64,000 nucleotides of DNA. It comes from Leadbetterella sp. (lineage in GTDB: Bacteria; Bacteroidota; Bacteroidia; Cytophagales; Spirosomataceae). Position 1 is the first letter of the stretch. Each line of letters starts with the position of its first letter. The notes beneath the pieces were generated by a model that saw nothing but the letters and a program-made list of their open reading frames with translations, was not told the DNA's origin and searched no databases. Positions 17,668 through 27,100 of this stretch are shown here, piece by piece. Location: NCBI GenBank assembly GCA_019638185.1, contig JAHBUH010000013.1:1-64000 (forward strand), in the 5' to 3' direction. Both the position numbers and the translations under genes were made by a program.

Positions 17668-18849
17668 TCATTCTTCCAGGAAACGGTTTAAAATGTTCCA
17701 GCAATACCATTCCTGGCGCGGCAGGTGAAACGGCCCCTTAAACAGGTTTCCCTTGGCCGTTTGGGCTATGCGCCCGTCGCGATGAAGGTAACCGAACCAT
17801 TCTCCCTGTTCCTTGTCGTGAAAATGCCCGTAGGCGTATTCGTGTATCCGGCGGTGCATTTCCCTGTATTTTTCCTCCCCGGTGGCCAGGTAGGCCAGCA
17901 GGGTGGCGATGATGGTCTCATTTTGCGGCCACCAGAATTTCATATCCTGCCAGTATTCCTGCACCGGTTTATGGTATACATCCCGGAAGTAAAGAATACC
18001 GCCATATTCCGTATCCCATCCCCGTTCCCACATGTAATCCAGCATGCGGCATCCCAGGGCTATTCCCTGCGGATCCCGGTTCCGGTACAGGGCTTCGTGC
18101 AGGATAAACCAGGCCCCTTCTATGGCATGCCCGGGGTTCAGCGTTCTTCCGTCTATATGATCCAGAATGCTTCCATCCGGTGCCACCTGCTCCATTACGC
18201 AGCGGATATCATCTTTTACAAAATCATGTTCAATCTCCCGGATCCATCCGCTGATGGCCTCGTCACAGCGGGGATCACCCAGGGTTTCACGAAGCTGCTG
18301 GGCGGTATTGATCATGATCATTGGAATGCCTATTCCTTTGGAAGGCCGGGTTTCTTCAAACTTCGGCTCCATAATACGTATTCCTGACGCATACTCCATA
18401 CATACACCGAAAAGCCGGCGGGCCGTTTCTTCCGCCTCCGGGTCACCCGAGGCTTTGGCATAAGCTGCACAGGCAATCACCATGAAGGTCTCCGAGAAGA
18501 AATAACGCCGCATGCGGAGAGGGTTTCCGGCCCGGTCTACATGGAAGTACATCTTTCCTTCCCGGTTAAAGCATTTATCCCGGAGAAATTCATATCCCAG
18601 GCGTGCGCCTTCCAGCCATTCCGGACGCTTTTCTACGGTATTGTAGAGCGTAGACAGCAGCCAGCAGGCCCGCCCCTGGATCCATACGGCCTTATCGGTA
18701 TCCAAAAGGCTGCCGTCACGATCCCGCATCAGCAGGTAGCCCCCGTATTCATGATCATACGAGCGGGTAAACCAGAAAGGCACCGTGTCTTCCAGCAGTT
18801 GCTTTTTGTAAAAATCCCGGAGGGATTCCAGGTATTCTTTATTCACCAT
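17668..18849 (-). CDS. N-acylglucosamine 2-epimerase (AGE family)
   Basis: A 393-residue (alpha/alpha)6-barrel enzyme that interconverts ManNAc and GlcNAc. Family motifs are visible, including NPGHAIEGAWF and FKGPFHLPR, which supply the two catalytic histidines. It replaces the NanK/NanE kinase-epimerase route: Bacteroidota use this epimerase after the lyase and phosphorylate GlcNAc later. The start overlaps the end of the transporter gene by 11 bp, so translation is coupled. There is no signal peptide, so it acts in the cytoplasm. Confidence 0.9.
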   Translation of the reverse strand: MVNKEYLESLRDFYKKQLLEDTVPFWFTRSYDHEYGGYLLMRDRDGSLLDTDKAVWIQGRACWLLSTLYNTVEKRPEWLEGARLGYEFLRDKCFNREGKMYFHVDRAGNPLRMRRYFFSETFMVIACAAYAKASGDPEAEETARRLFGVCMEYASGIRIMEPKFEETRPSKGIGIPMIMINTAQQLRETLGDPRCDEAISGWIREIEHDFVKDDIRCVMEQVAPDGSILDHIDGRTLNPGHAIEGAWFILHEALYRNRDPQGIALGCRMLDYMWERGWDTEYGGILYFRDVYHKPVQEYWQDMKFWWPQNETIIATLLAYLATGEEKYREMHRRIHEYAYGHFHDKEQGEWFGYLHRDGRIAQTAKGNLFKGPFHLPRQEWYCWNILNRFLEE

Positions 18850-20071
18850 AATCTACTACTTTAGGGCGTAACACCATCAACTGCAAGATCAACGCCGCCG
18901 CCACGATCACCGAAAGGATGGAAAAACCGGCGCCGAAATGCCCGTCATCCTTAAACCGGCCCAAAACCTGGGTGACCAGCGCTCCTGAAAACACACCGGC
19001 CATATTCAGGAACCCATAGGCCGTGGCACGCAGGCGGGAGGGGATAAACTGGCAGAGGATAGGCATATTATTCGCATCAAACATCCCAAAACCCACTCCA
19101 AAAAGTATGGCGGAACCCACTACGGTAATAAAACTATCTCCCATGCCCAGCAGTATCAGGGAAGGAATGGTGAGCCCCAGCCCGATGGCGCTGGTGAAGA
19201 TCCGGCCGCGTACATTAGCCGCTACCCAGCGGTCACTTAAAATGCCACCGAGGATCACCCCCGCAAACGAGGAAACGGCAATAGTGATGGTAGACAGTGG
19301 CCCCGCTTCCGCCATGGGGATACCCAGGCTGTCAGCAAAGAGCGTAGGCAGCCAGTTTTTAGTGGCCCAGCCGGGAAGACTGGGGGCCGCAAAATAAAAC
19401 AGGATAACCCAGAAGGCTGTCATGGAAAAAAGGCCGGCCAAGCCTTTCAGGAAAGGGATTTTAGCAGGGCCGACCGCACCGGATCCCACAGGTATCACCC
19501 GCTTTTTTTCATGGAGAAACAGGGCCAGGATAAGGGCATATCCTACCCCCGCAATGCCAAACCAGTGAAAAGCGCTGTGCCAGCCGTATTCATGCGCCAC
19601 CGTGGCACCAAAGCCACCCAGTGCCTGACCCATGTAAAGGCCGGTCATGTGGATCCCCACCGCCAGTGACCGCGTGCTGCCCGTATGATAATCTGCTATC
19701 ATGGCCAGGGCCGCCGGGATATACAGCGCTTCACTGAAGCCCATGATGGCTCTCAGCACCAGCAGCTGGTCATAATTTACGGCCATACCCATACTGTAAG
19801 TAACGGCTGACCATACAAATAAGCTGGCCACGATGAGCCACTTCCGGTTCACCCGGTCAGCTATGACCCCGGCCACCGGGCTCATCAGGCCATAGATATA
19901 TAGGAATACAGCCATCAGCACCCCGAAGGCCTCTGCTTTTTGGAGCTCGCTGATGTCGGCCTGCATGGCTTCCCGCATGGTGGACAGCATTTGCCTGTCC
20001 ATGTAATTCAGCAGCGCTACCACCCACAGCAGCCCTACCACTACCCAGGGATAAAACCGGCTATTTCTCAT
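18839..20071 (-). CDS. nanT: MFS transporter, probable sialic acid permease
   Basis: A 410-residue 12-helix major facilitator protein beginning WVVVGLLWVVALLNYMDRQ. The conserved DRVNRK loop lies between helices 2 and 3. Its position between the mutarotase and the epimerase, with 11-bp overlaps on both sides, points to inner-membrane import of N-acetylneuraminate; the sequence alone shows only an anion or sugar acid MFS type (ACS/sialate-like). The symbol follows Bacteroidota nan operons. Confidence 0.85.
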   Translation of the reverse strand: MRNSRFYPWVVVGLLWVVALLNYMDRQMLSTMREAMQADISELQKAEAFGVLMAVFLYIYGLMSPVAGVIADRVNRKWLIVASLFVWSAVTYSMGMAVNYDQLLVLRAIMGFSEALYIPAALAMIADYHTGSTRSLAVGIHMTGLYMGQALGGFGATVAHEYGWHSAFHWFGIAGVGYALILALFLHEKKRVIPVGSGAVGPAKIPFLKGLAGLFSMTAFWVILFYFAAPSLPGWATKNWLPTLFADSLGIPMAEAGPLSTITIAVSSFAGVILGGILSDRWVAANVRGRIFTSAIGLGLTIPSLILLGMGDSFITVVGSAILFGVGFGMFDANNMPILCQFIPSRLRATAYGFLNMAGVFSGALVTQVLGRFKDDGHFGAGFSILSVIVAAALILQLMVLRPKVVDYGE

Positions 20072-21182
20072 GTTTGTTCTCCTTTTTAGCGACCAGAACC
20101 TGGTCAGTTCGTACCCCGGCCCTTATCTCGCCGCTCGGGATAATAATAAGGTCACCGTAAGTAAGTGCCGTAGTAGTCACCGGGCTGGCGCCGCTAATGG
20201 GTGCCAGCGGAAACCATTTTTTCTTCTTCAGGTCATATTTATGGCAGGCCGGGGAAAATCCGGGGTGCGACCGCTGCACTTCTGCCTTCCGGTCATCCAA
20301 TTCTTTTTTCCGGGCCGGATCGCGGGTTTGTGCTATTTCGGCCAGCAGTTCTTCCACCCGGTGGAAAGTTTCGCCAGTATCGCCGCCAAACAGGAGGATA
20401 CTCCCCGCGGGATCCCATACCCCGGTACCCGCCGCCGCGGGCGCCGAAAGCGTGGCTATGCTGCGGACATCGCCTGACGCGCGGTCTACCTCCAGCAGTT
20501 GATCGTAAAAAGTACTTATCCCGTTTTCATTCCGCTTCCTGCCGCCGGCCAAGTAGATCTTATCCCGACCATCCGAGACCACCACGGCATTCGTCACCGG
20601 GTAAGGTAAACGGTAAGCCTCCCGCCACTGCCTGGTACCTGACAAATCAAATTCGTATATCTTATCCGATACCCGGTCCCGGTTTTCTCCGCCGGTAAAA
20701 TATAATTTCCCCGAAGCACACACCAGGCTGCCGTTTGTAAGTGCCAGCGGTAAAGAGGGCAGGGTTTCGGTGACGAGCGAGTCCCCTTGCCAGCTGATCC
20801 TCATCACGGAGCTGACAGGCCCCCGGCTGTTTTCTCCCCCGGCCACATAAAGGGCTCCGCCTGCCGTACAGCTCCCGGCATAAGAAACCGCGGTTTCCAA
20901 TACCTGCCGGTGAACCAGCCGGAAGACCCCGTCACTTATCCGGTAAACATAGGCCTGCCGGGAATATTCTTTACGCCCTCCCTCCCAGGGCATCTTTTCC
21001 GGAAAATTGGCACCGCCGGCTATCACCAGCCTGTCGCCGATCACACCGGTCATCGGGCCTGCCACACCCGGGTGGGCGGCACCGTTTTCCTGCGCAGGCA
21101 GGGAAAACGGGGTACTCCACCGGAGATCCTGTCCCTGGCTGCATGCTGAAATCAATACCCCCATGATCATCAAAAGCTTCAT
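20061..21182 (-). CDS. nanM: N-acetylneuraminate epimerase (kelch-repeat mutarotase)
   Basis: A 373-residue six-bladed kelch protein that speeds conversion between the alpha and beta anomers of sialic acid released by sialidase. Kelch blades are visible as repeated GG-bearing strands (LVIAGGANFPE, LYVAGGENSRG, LYFTGGENRDR, IYLAGGRKRNE). A lipoprotein signal ends SAC (Cys14), placing it in the periplasm. Start overlaps the lyase stop by 4 bp and stop overlaps the transporter start by 11 bp. It matches the cyclically permuted mutarotase family. Confidence 0.88.
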   Translation of the reverse strand: MKLLMIMGVLISACSQGQDLRWSTPFSLPAQENGAAHPGVAGPMTGVIGDRLVIAGGANFPEKMPWEGGRKEYSRQAYVYRISDGVFRLVHRQVLETAVSYAGSCTAGGALYVAGGENSRGPVSSVMRISWQGDSLVTETLPSLPLALTNGSLVCASGKLYFTGGENRDRVSDKIYEFDLSGTRQWREAYRLPYPVTNAVVVSDGRDKIYLAGGRKRNENGISTFYDQLLEVDRASGDVRSIATLSAPAAAGTGVWDPAGSILLFGGDTGETFHRVEELLAEIAQTRDPARKKELDDRKAEVQRSHPGFSPACHKYDLKKKKWFPLAPISGASPVTTTALTYGDLIIIPSGEIRAGVRTDQVLVAKKENKHEK

Positions 21183-22105
21183 CCGCTTACCGACTTAAAC
21201 GTATCAAAATCCAGTGCCGCTACCTCTTCGGAAAAGGCCTGGAAACGCTCTGCGCTCATGTTACTGACAGGCAGCCGGAACTCACCGCAGTCCATCCCCA
21301 CCAGCTTCATGTAGGCCTTGCCTGCGGCAATCCCCCCGTATTTCCCCAGAAGCATGATCATATCGATGGCCTTCTGCTGCCAGGCATTCGCTTCTTCAAA
21401 CGCCCCCCGGTCATATGCACTGATCAACTGATGATACAAAGGAGCCGCATAGTTATAGGTACTGCCTACCGCCCCCCGCGAACCCAGGATCAGGGAAGAT
21501 AACATATTTTCATCCCGCCCCCAGAGCATATCGTATTTCCGGTTAGCAAAATTGATGCAGGAAAGAAAATCCATAAAATCCTCATGGGTATACTTGATCC
21601 CCCTGAAATTTGGTACATGCCCGTCTACTTCCTTCAGGAGTTCAATCATGGCAAAATGCCCCCCCGTGAGCACGGGAATATGATAATAATAAAAGGCGGT
21701 GTCAGGAGCTGCGGAGGCCACATCGGCGCAGCATCGGGCCAGCTGGGCCGCATTAGCCGGCTTAAAATAAAACGGAGACGTAAATGAAATGGCATCCACG
21801 CCTGCTTCCGCTGCCAGGGCGGCCAGCTCTTTGCATTCTCTCAGGTTAGTTCCGCCCAGGAACATGATCAGGGAAAAATCCGGGTCATTCCGGGTCAGGG
21901 CAGCCCATTCATTCATTACCGTCACCTTCTCCCGAAAGGTCAGGGAAACGCCTTCACCGGTAGAACCGCAGATAAATGCCCCTTTTACGCCGTTCCGTTT
22001 CAGGAAAGAATAGTAGGCCGGTATGAGGGCAGGGTTAATGTCTCCGTTCACATCAAACGGGGTAAAGGGTGCGGCTATCAAACCTTCTATTCTGGTCTCT
22101 ACCAT
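21179..22105 (-). CDS. nanA: N-acetylneuraminate lyase (DapA/NAL superfamily)
   Basis: A 308-residue TIM-barrel aldolase that splits Neu5Ac into ManNAc and pyruvate in the cytoplasm. GSTGEG at 47-52 binds the pyruvate carboxylate, the Tyr of the YYYHIP motif is at 139-141, and the Schiff-base lysine is K171 in GIKYT. The operon context (sialidase, NanM, 2-epimerase) decides for the sialate lyase over dihydrodipicolinate synthase. It follows susD by 33 bp. Confidence 0.92.
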   Translation of the reverse strand: MVETRIEGLIAAPFTPFDVNGDINPALIPAYYSFLKRNGVKGAFICGSTGEGVSLTFREKVTVMNEWAALTRNDPDFSLIMFLGGTNLRECKELAALAAEAGVDAISFTSPFYFKPANAAQLARCCADVASAAPDTAFYYYHIPVLTGGHFAMIELLKEVDGHVPNFRGIKYTHEDFMDFLSCINFANRKYDMLWGRDENMLSSLILGSRGAVGSTYNYAAPLYHQLISAYDRGAFEEANAWQQKAIDMIMLLGKYGGIAAGKAYMKLVGMDCGEFRLPVSNMSAERFQAFSEEVAALDFDTFKSVSG

Positions 22106-22138
22106 TACTTTTAAAAATTAGTATTCAAAAATAAGAAA

Positions 22139-23707
22139 TTATGTGCCGGAATATCCGGGATTCTGATCTCCGGTAAGTTTCGGATCTGATGACATGGTAT
22201 TCAGGTCTATGGGCCAGAGCAGCTTATGCCGCTGGCCTGCTGTATTCTGCAGCACCCCTACCAGGGGCAGATCGGTACGGAAAGCCAGGGGCAGCCCGCT
22301 ACCATCCTGCATACGGCGCAGGTCAAACCAGCGCTTCCCTTCCGATACGAACTCCTTGGTTCTCTCGTAAAAAATAGCCAGCTCGTTCGCCTCAAAGGTG
22401 CCGTTAGTAAACTGGGGGGCAGCGCCGTTATAGGCCCGGTTCCGTACTGCCATGATCTCAGCGGTGGGGTCCTGTCCCAGCTTATTTTTAATTTCAGCCA
22501 GCATCAGGTAAGCATCGGCAGACCGGTACACGGGGTAGTCATCCGAATAATTCCGGATTCCTTCTACCAGGGTTCCCAGGAACTTCCGCATCACTACGGC
22601 GCTGACGCTGCCTTTGTTAAAATTCATGAAAGTGGCATTGGCCCGCTGGTCTGCCTTATCGTACAGTTTATACAGGGCCGGCTTGTATTCATACCGGATA
22701 ATGGAACCGCTGGCGGCTACCTGCAGCGGGTCATTCGGAATAGCCGTGCCGTTTTCATCCACGTAACCGGAGATATCATCCGACTGCGCGTACAGGAAAT
22801 TATTGAAGAAGTTAGTGGCTTCTCCGGCCTGGTAGCGCAGCGTAAAGATGATCTCGCTGTTTCCCTTCGATGCGGGTACACTGGCCGAGGTAAATACGCT
22901 TTTGTAATTATTCACCAGGTTGAACTTCGGGATAACCGCCTCCACGGCCGCTTTGGCCGTTTGCAGGTCTTGGGCGGTACTAGCCGGTGCCTGACCATCG
23001 GTATTCACTTTCGCTGACCACAGGTACACTTCTGCTTTCAGCATCTGGGAGGCGGCCAGTGACCACTGCCCTTTCTGGGCCAGCACCGTATAATCTTCTG
23101 AAAAATTACTTACTGATTTATCCAGGTCGGCCTTGATCAGGTCCAGCGTTTCCTTTTCGGTTTTGCTTCTGGCCGTGTAGGCTTCTTCTGCCGAGGAAGG
23201 CGTGCTGATGGCCACTTTGGGCTCGGTCACCAGGGGCACCCTTCCAAACGTGCGGTACAGGTAAAAATAATAAAATGCCCGTATGCCATACGCCTGACCC
23301 AGGTAATAGCCTTTTTGTTTCGGAGTCAGGAAATCAGCTTTCTCCACCTGGTAGATAAAATTATTTACCTGGAAAACAGGTGCATATAAGCCGGCCCAGG
23401 AGCTATAGCCCGGGGCACTTTCGCGGATATCCTGGGTGATAATGGAGGCCGAGTTCAGGGAGGCGGTGCCGGTAAAGCTGGTACCGTCACGCAGGGTTCC
23501 GCCCCGCAGCTCTCCCAGGTTCCAGAACACGTTCTGCTGGCCCCGCAGCTGGGCATGGAGGCCCACCATGGCGCCCTGTACCTGGCTCTCGTTTTTCCAG
23601 AAGCTGCCGCTGGCAAAATAATCTTCCGGCGCCAGATCCAGGCTCAGCTGGTCGCAGGATACCAGTAAAAAGGTGCTTAATACAACTATTGAAATGATTC
23701 TTTTCAT
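22139..23707 (-). CDS. SusD/RagB-type outer-membrane binding lipoprotein
   Basis: A 522-residue surface lipoprotein with a signal ending LLVSC (Cys19). It has the RagB/SusD organisation: helical TPR-like N-terminal half (GQAYGIRAFYYFYLYRTFG) and a C-terminal half with YLMLAEIKNK and KEFVSEGKRWFDLRRM. It caps the SusC transporter and binds ligand, here presumably sialic acid or sialylated glycans (NanU-like role). It follows susC by 12 bp. Confidence 0.93.
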   Translation of the reverse strand: MKRIISIVVLSTFLLVSCDQLSLDLAPEDYFASGSFWKNESQVQGAMVGLHAQLRGQQNVFWNLGELRGGTLRDGTSFTGTASLNSASIITQDIRESAPGYSSWAGLYAPVFQVNNFIYQVEKADFLTPKQKGYYLGQAYGIRAFYYFYLYRTFGRVPLVTEPKVAISTPSSAEEAYTARSKTEKETLDLIKADLDKSVSNFSEDYTVLAQKGQWSLAASQMLKAEVYLWSAKVNTDGQAPASTAQDLQTAKAAVEAVIPKFNLVNNYKSVFTSASVPASKGNSEIIFTLRYQAGEATNFFNNFLYAQSDDISGYVDENGTAIPNDPLQVAASGSIIRYEYKPALYKLYDKADQRANATFMNFNKGSVSAVVMRKFLGTLVEGIRNYSDDYPVYRSADAYLMLAEIKNKLGQDPTAEIMAVRNRAYNGAAPQFTNGTFEANELAIFYERTKEFVSEGKRWFDLRRMQDGSGLPLAFRTDLPLVGVLQNTAGQRHKLLWPIDLNTMSSDPKLTGDQNPGYSGT

Positions 23708-23719
23708 AACCGAAATTCT

Positions 23720-26700
23720 TTAGAAAGTTAATTGAATACCAAAGATCACTGTTCTGGGCAGGGGGTATCCGCCTCCGTTTTGTCCCACACTTCCGCTTTC
23801 TGCCGAGAAGAGCGTATTCTTAGTCCAGTAGTGGAGGTTTTGCCCGGTTACGGACACACTCAGATCTTCCATTCTAAGCTGCCGGGCCATTTTTGACGGT
23901 AGCTTGTAGGCTAAAGACACTTCCCGGAAAGAGAGGTAATTGCCTTTGTTATAAAACATGCTGCTTTCGCGGCTGGTATTGTTTTTAAACAGCTGGTCAG
24001 CCCAGTAGTACGTAGGGTATCTGGCATCCGGGTTTTCCGGTGTCCAGGTATCAAACACCTGGGTGGTGGTATTGAAAGTTCCCTGCATCATGCCCAGGAA
24101 CCAGGCCCTGGGGCCGTCATAGGCCACATATCCCAGGGCATAGTCAAAGCGGCTGTTCAGGCTGAAGTCCTTCCAGCGGGTGTAAATCCCGAATCCGCCG
24201 GTCCACCGGGGTACGGTGTTACCCATATACACACGGTCATAGGAATTAATGATGCCGTCGCCGTTCACATCCCGCCACATCACGTCACCCAGGGCCAACG
24301 GGTAATGCAGGTTTTTCTGGGCCGCGGTCATATCCTTAAATACATCCGGGTGTACGAGGGTTCTGGCACCGATCAGGTCACGTAGCTGCAGGGCATAGCG
24401 GTCCAGGTCTTCCTGGGTGCGGATAATCCCCACGGCTTCATAAGCATAGGCCACGTTAGGGTCTTGTCCTTCCTGGAAGCCCCCTACCCATACCAGCTCA
24501 CCCGTTTTGGGGTCATACACCTGGAATCCGCCCTGGCGGTTATTTTCCACGCCGTTAGAAGGCAGTTTCAGGATTTTGTTCCGGTTATAAGCCGTATTCC
24601 AGGTGAAAGACAGGTCCCAGTTTTTGCTCCGCATGGCCTGGTAATTCAGATCGATCTCCACCCCCTGGTTCTGCATATCCCCGTTATTCGTGGTAATGGT
24701 GGTAAAGCCGGCTGAAGACGGGAGCGTCAGGTTCGCGATCTTGTCAGAGGTAGTACGGTGATAATAGGCTATCCCCAGGTCCACCCGGTTCAGCAGGCGG
24801 GTTTCCAGCCCTATTTCCTTGGTGATCAGGCTTTCCCATCTCAGGTTAGGAATACTGAGGCTGGACATGGTATACCCCACGGTACCGCCGTACGGAGAAG
24901 TACCGTAAGCGCCCTGCAGGGTGTAGGTGCCTATGCCGCCTACGTTTCCGTTTGCACCGTAACTGGCCCTCAGTTTCAGCGTGTTCACCACGTTACCCGC
25001 GCCTATAGTGCTGCCAAAGAAATTTTCCTTATGCAGGTTCCAGCCCAGAGATACCCCGGGAAAAGTACCCCAGCGGTTATTCAGAAGCGTGGAATAGCCG
25101 TCGCGGCGTACGGTCAGGGTCATCAGGTAGCGCATGTCATAATCGTAATTGATCCGTCCGAAATACGAATTTATCCGGGAACGGCTATGGTAGGAATCGA
25201 TGCTGCGGCGGTTGGCATCCGGGCTGGTCAGCTGCAGATCCATGAAATCATCTGTAGGAGCCCCGCTGCCTGAGGCTGAAAATCCGTTGGAATAAGCATC
25301 CATAAATTCCCAGCCGGCCATGGCATCCACATAGTGTTTTTCCAGCAGTGCTTTTTTATAGCTGAGCACGGCATTGTAGGTCTGGTTCAACGATTTACCA
25401 TAACTGGCGGAGGAGTTCCGGGTTCTCACCACATTGCCGGGGCCCGACTGGTAGTCTTTGTTAAAAGATTCCTGCTGGGTCTGATCCAGGAACCAGTTAG
25501 CGCTGACCCTCAGGTTAAGGTCTTTCAGCAGGTTAATGCCGAGCGCCTGTGAAAAAGTGATTTTATGGTTCAGGTTATTGCGAATGAACTTATCTACCGT
25601 CACGGCCGGGTTGCCATCCAGGTAATCCCGGCCTACCAACAGGTCACCTTTAGCATTCGTACCGCGCATGGTGGGAGGCGCACCCAGCGCCCGGGTCATG
25701 TAATTCCCTTCGCCGTTTATAGCATCCCGCCATTTGGTATTGGCAAAATTCAGCCCGGAAGAAGACGTTAACCAGGGTTTGATTTTATAATCCCCGTTTA
25801 AAATAAAGGTAAGGCGGTCATAAAAGGTGCTGATCGGTAATCCTTCCTCGTTATATTTTCCTACACTGGCATAGTATTTCCCTTTATCATTTCCGCCCTG
25901 CATGGCCACATTATAATCCTGCGTAAGGGCCCTGGGCCGAAGGGCGTAATCGGCATAACTGAAATCTTTATAGATCAGCTCCTTGCCGGTAACGGGATCG
26001 GTCATGGTTTTCCAGCCTTGGCCGGTATTCAGCAGCTCGCGGTTCGTATCGTCCAGGAACATGGTACTCCATACCGCTGTATTTACCATATTCCCGTCCA
26101 GGATATTGCCGCTGGCATCCTTATACCGGTTCCCGGTTCCGAACGGCCCCACGGCGGTCAGCTGGTTTAACTGGTTAGGCTGGTAAATGCCCGAGGTCTG
26201 CACTGATTTCCGGGACCAGTACAGGTAATCTTCCGCCCCCAGAAATTCAAAGGGCAAATTCGCATAACCCATCCCGGTCTTGGATTTAACCGTGATATTG
26301 GAGGTTCCTTCCTTTCCCCGTTTAGTATTGATCAGGATCACACCGTTAGAGGCCCGCGCACCGTAAATGGCAGTGGCCGAAGCATCCTTTAATACATCAA
26401 TAGACTCAATGTCATCCTGGTTAATATCGCTGAAGCTGCCTCTGACCAGCCCGTCTACAATGATCAGGGGTGAGCCGCCGCCATTATAGGTGGTACCGCC
26501 TCTCAGCACAATGCTAGGTACTGCTCCGGGTCGGCCTGACGTCTGCTGTACCCGCAGCCCGGAAATAGTACCTGCCAGGGCAGATGCCGGGTTAGACCGT
26601 ACACCCGTAGCCAGCACCTTATTATCCAGCCGGGAGACAGAGCCGGTAAGGTTCGACTTTTTGATACTTCCGTATCCCAGCACCACTACTTCCTCCAGGG

Positions 26701-27001
26701 CCGTCTGATCAGAAGTCAGAGTAACCTCCAGGTCCGTCCGGCTGGTAACTTTCATCTCGTACCGCACATACCCCACGGCAGTAAAAACCAGCAGGTCACC
26801 GGGGTTGGCCTCCAGGGAGAACACCCCGTTCTCATCACTGAAAGTGGCCTTGCTGAGGTTTTGATTTTTAACGGTTACGCCCACCACAGGGGCTTTCAGT
26901 TCGTCAGTTATTTTTCCCGTGATAACCGACTGCGCCAGTGCTACGGAGGGTAGCAGGAAAAGGAGCAAAAAACTTTTCTTTAAGGTTTTGATATAGGACA
27001 T
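23720..27001 (-). CDS. SusC/RagA-type TonB-dependent outer-membrane transporter
   Basis: A 1093-residue transporter with a signal peptide (ending ALAQ), a carboxypeptidase-regulatory-like domain (about 28-105), a plug with the EEVVVLGYG and KDASATAIYGARASNGVI motifs, and a C-terminal barrel ending in PRTVIFGIQLTF. It imports ligand across the outer membrane using TonB energy. It is the first gene of the sialic acid operon (NanO-like). The ATG lies about 30 bp downstream of a strong promoter, overlapped by the putative operators. Confidence 0.95.
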   Translation of the reverse strand: MSYIKTLKKSFLLLFLLPSVALAQSVITGKITDELKAPVVGVTVKNQNLSKATFSDENGVFSLEANPGDLLVFTAVGYVRYEMKVTSRTDLEVTLTSDQTALEEVVVLGYGSIKKSNLTGSVSRLDNKVLATGVRSNPASALAGTISGLRVQQTSGRPGAVPSIVLRGGTTYNGGGSPLIIVDGLVRGSFSDINQDDIESIDVLKDASATAIYGARASNGVILINTKRGKEGTSNITVKSKTGMGYANLPFEFLGAEDYLYWSRKSVQTSGIYQPNQLNQLTAVGPFGTGNRYKDASGNILDGNMVNTAVWSTMFLDDTNRELLNTGQGWKTMTDPVTGKELIYKDFSYADYALRPRALTQDYNVAMQGGNDKGKYYASVGKYNEEGLPISTFYDRLTFILNGDYKIKPWLTSSSGLNFANTKWRDAINGEGNYMTRALGAPPTMRGTNAKGDLLVGRDYLDGNPAVTVDKFIRNNLNHKITFSQALGINLLKDLNLRVSANWFLDQTQQESFNKDYQSGPGNVVRTRNSSASYGKSLNQTYNAVLSYKKALLEKHYVDAMAGWEFMDAYSNGFSASGSGAPTDDFMDLQLTSPDANRRSIDSYHSRSRINSYFGRINYDYDMRYLMTLTVRRDGYSTLLNNRWGTFPGVSLGWNLHKENFFGSTIGAGNVVNTLKLRASYGANGNVGGIGTYTLQGAYGTSPYGGTVGYTMSSLSIPNLRWESLITKEIGLETRLLNRVDLGIAYYHRTTSDKIANLTLPSSAGFTTITTNNGDMQNQGVEIDLNYQAMRSKNWDLSFTWNTAYNRNKILKLPSNGVENNRQGGFQVYDPKTGELVWVGGFQEGQDPNVAYAYEAVGIIRTQEDLDRYALQLRDLIGARTLVHPDVFKDMTAAQKNLHYPLALGDVMWRDVNGDGIINSYDRVYMGNTVPRWTGGFGIYTRWKDFSLNSRFDYALGYVAYDGPRAWFLGMMQGTFNTTTQVFDTWTPENPDARYPTYYWADQLFKNNTSRESSMFYNKGNYLSFREVSLAYKLPSKMARQLRMEDLSVSVTGQNLHYWTKNTLFSAESGSVGQNGGGYPLPRTVIFGIQLTF

Positions 27002-27010
27002 AAAAAATGA

Positions 27011-27027
27011 ATTATGTTATACATAAT
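27011..27027. promoter_or_regulatory. Operator 1 of the sialic acid operon
   Basis: A perfect palindrome, ATTATGT-TAT-ACATAAT (7-bp arms, 3-bp spacer). It sits between the susC promoter and the susC start, where a repressor would block transcription. The core ATGT-N3-ACAT recurs at 27038-27048, and the form fits FadR/GntR half-sites (GT and AC around a short centre). Confidence 0.6.
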
Positions 27028-27034
27028 AATTTCA

Positions 27035-27065
27035 CAAATGTATGACATATTACTTTCTCAGCAAA
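27035..27065 (-). promoter_or_regulatory. Promoter of the susC-led sialic acid operon
   Basis: On the minus strand: TTTG at 27065-27062, exactly 19 bp, then TACATTTG at 27042-27035. This is a full match to the Bacteroidota consensus, one of the best in the window. Operator 2 (27038-27048) covers the -7 box. Confidence 0.7.
27038..27048. promoter_or_regulatory. Operator 2 of the sialic acid operon
   Basis: ATGT-ATG-ACAT, with the same core and spacing as operator 1; the centres are 24 bp apart. It overlaps the -7 box of the susC promoter. Confidence 0.5.
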
Positions 27066-27074
27066 TTTTTTTAA

Positions 27075-27082
27075 TACTTTTG
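27075..27082 (+). promoter_or_regulatory. -7 box for the FadR/GntR regulator
   Basis: TACTTTTG matches TAnnTTTG, 18 bp before the chosen ATG at 27101. No clear -33 TTTG; the expected position falls near operator 2, which would allow autoregulation. Confidence 0.4.
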
Positions 27083-27100
27083 CATAAAAAATCCAGGAAT

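Noticed and set aside
22226-23017. A 263-codon open frame on the plus strand
   Set aside because: Antisense to the susD gene, with no motif; typical of GC-rich shadows.
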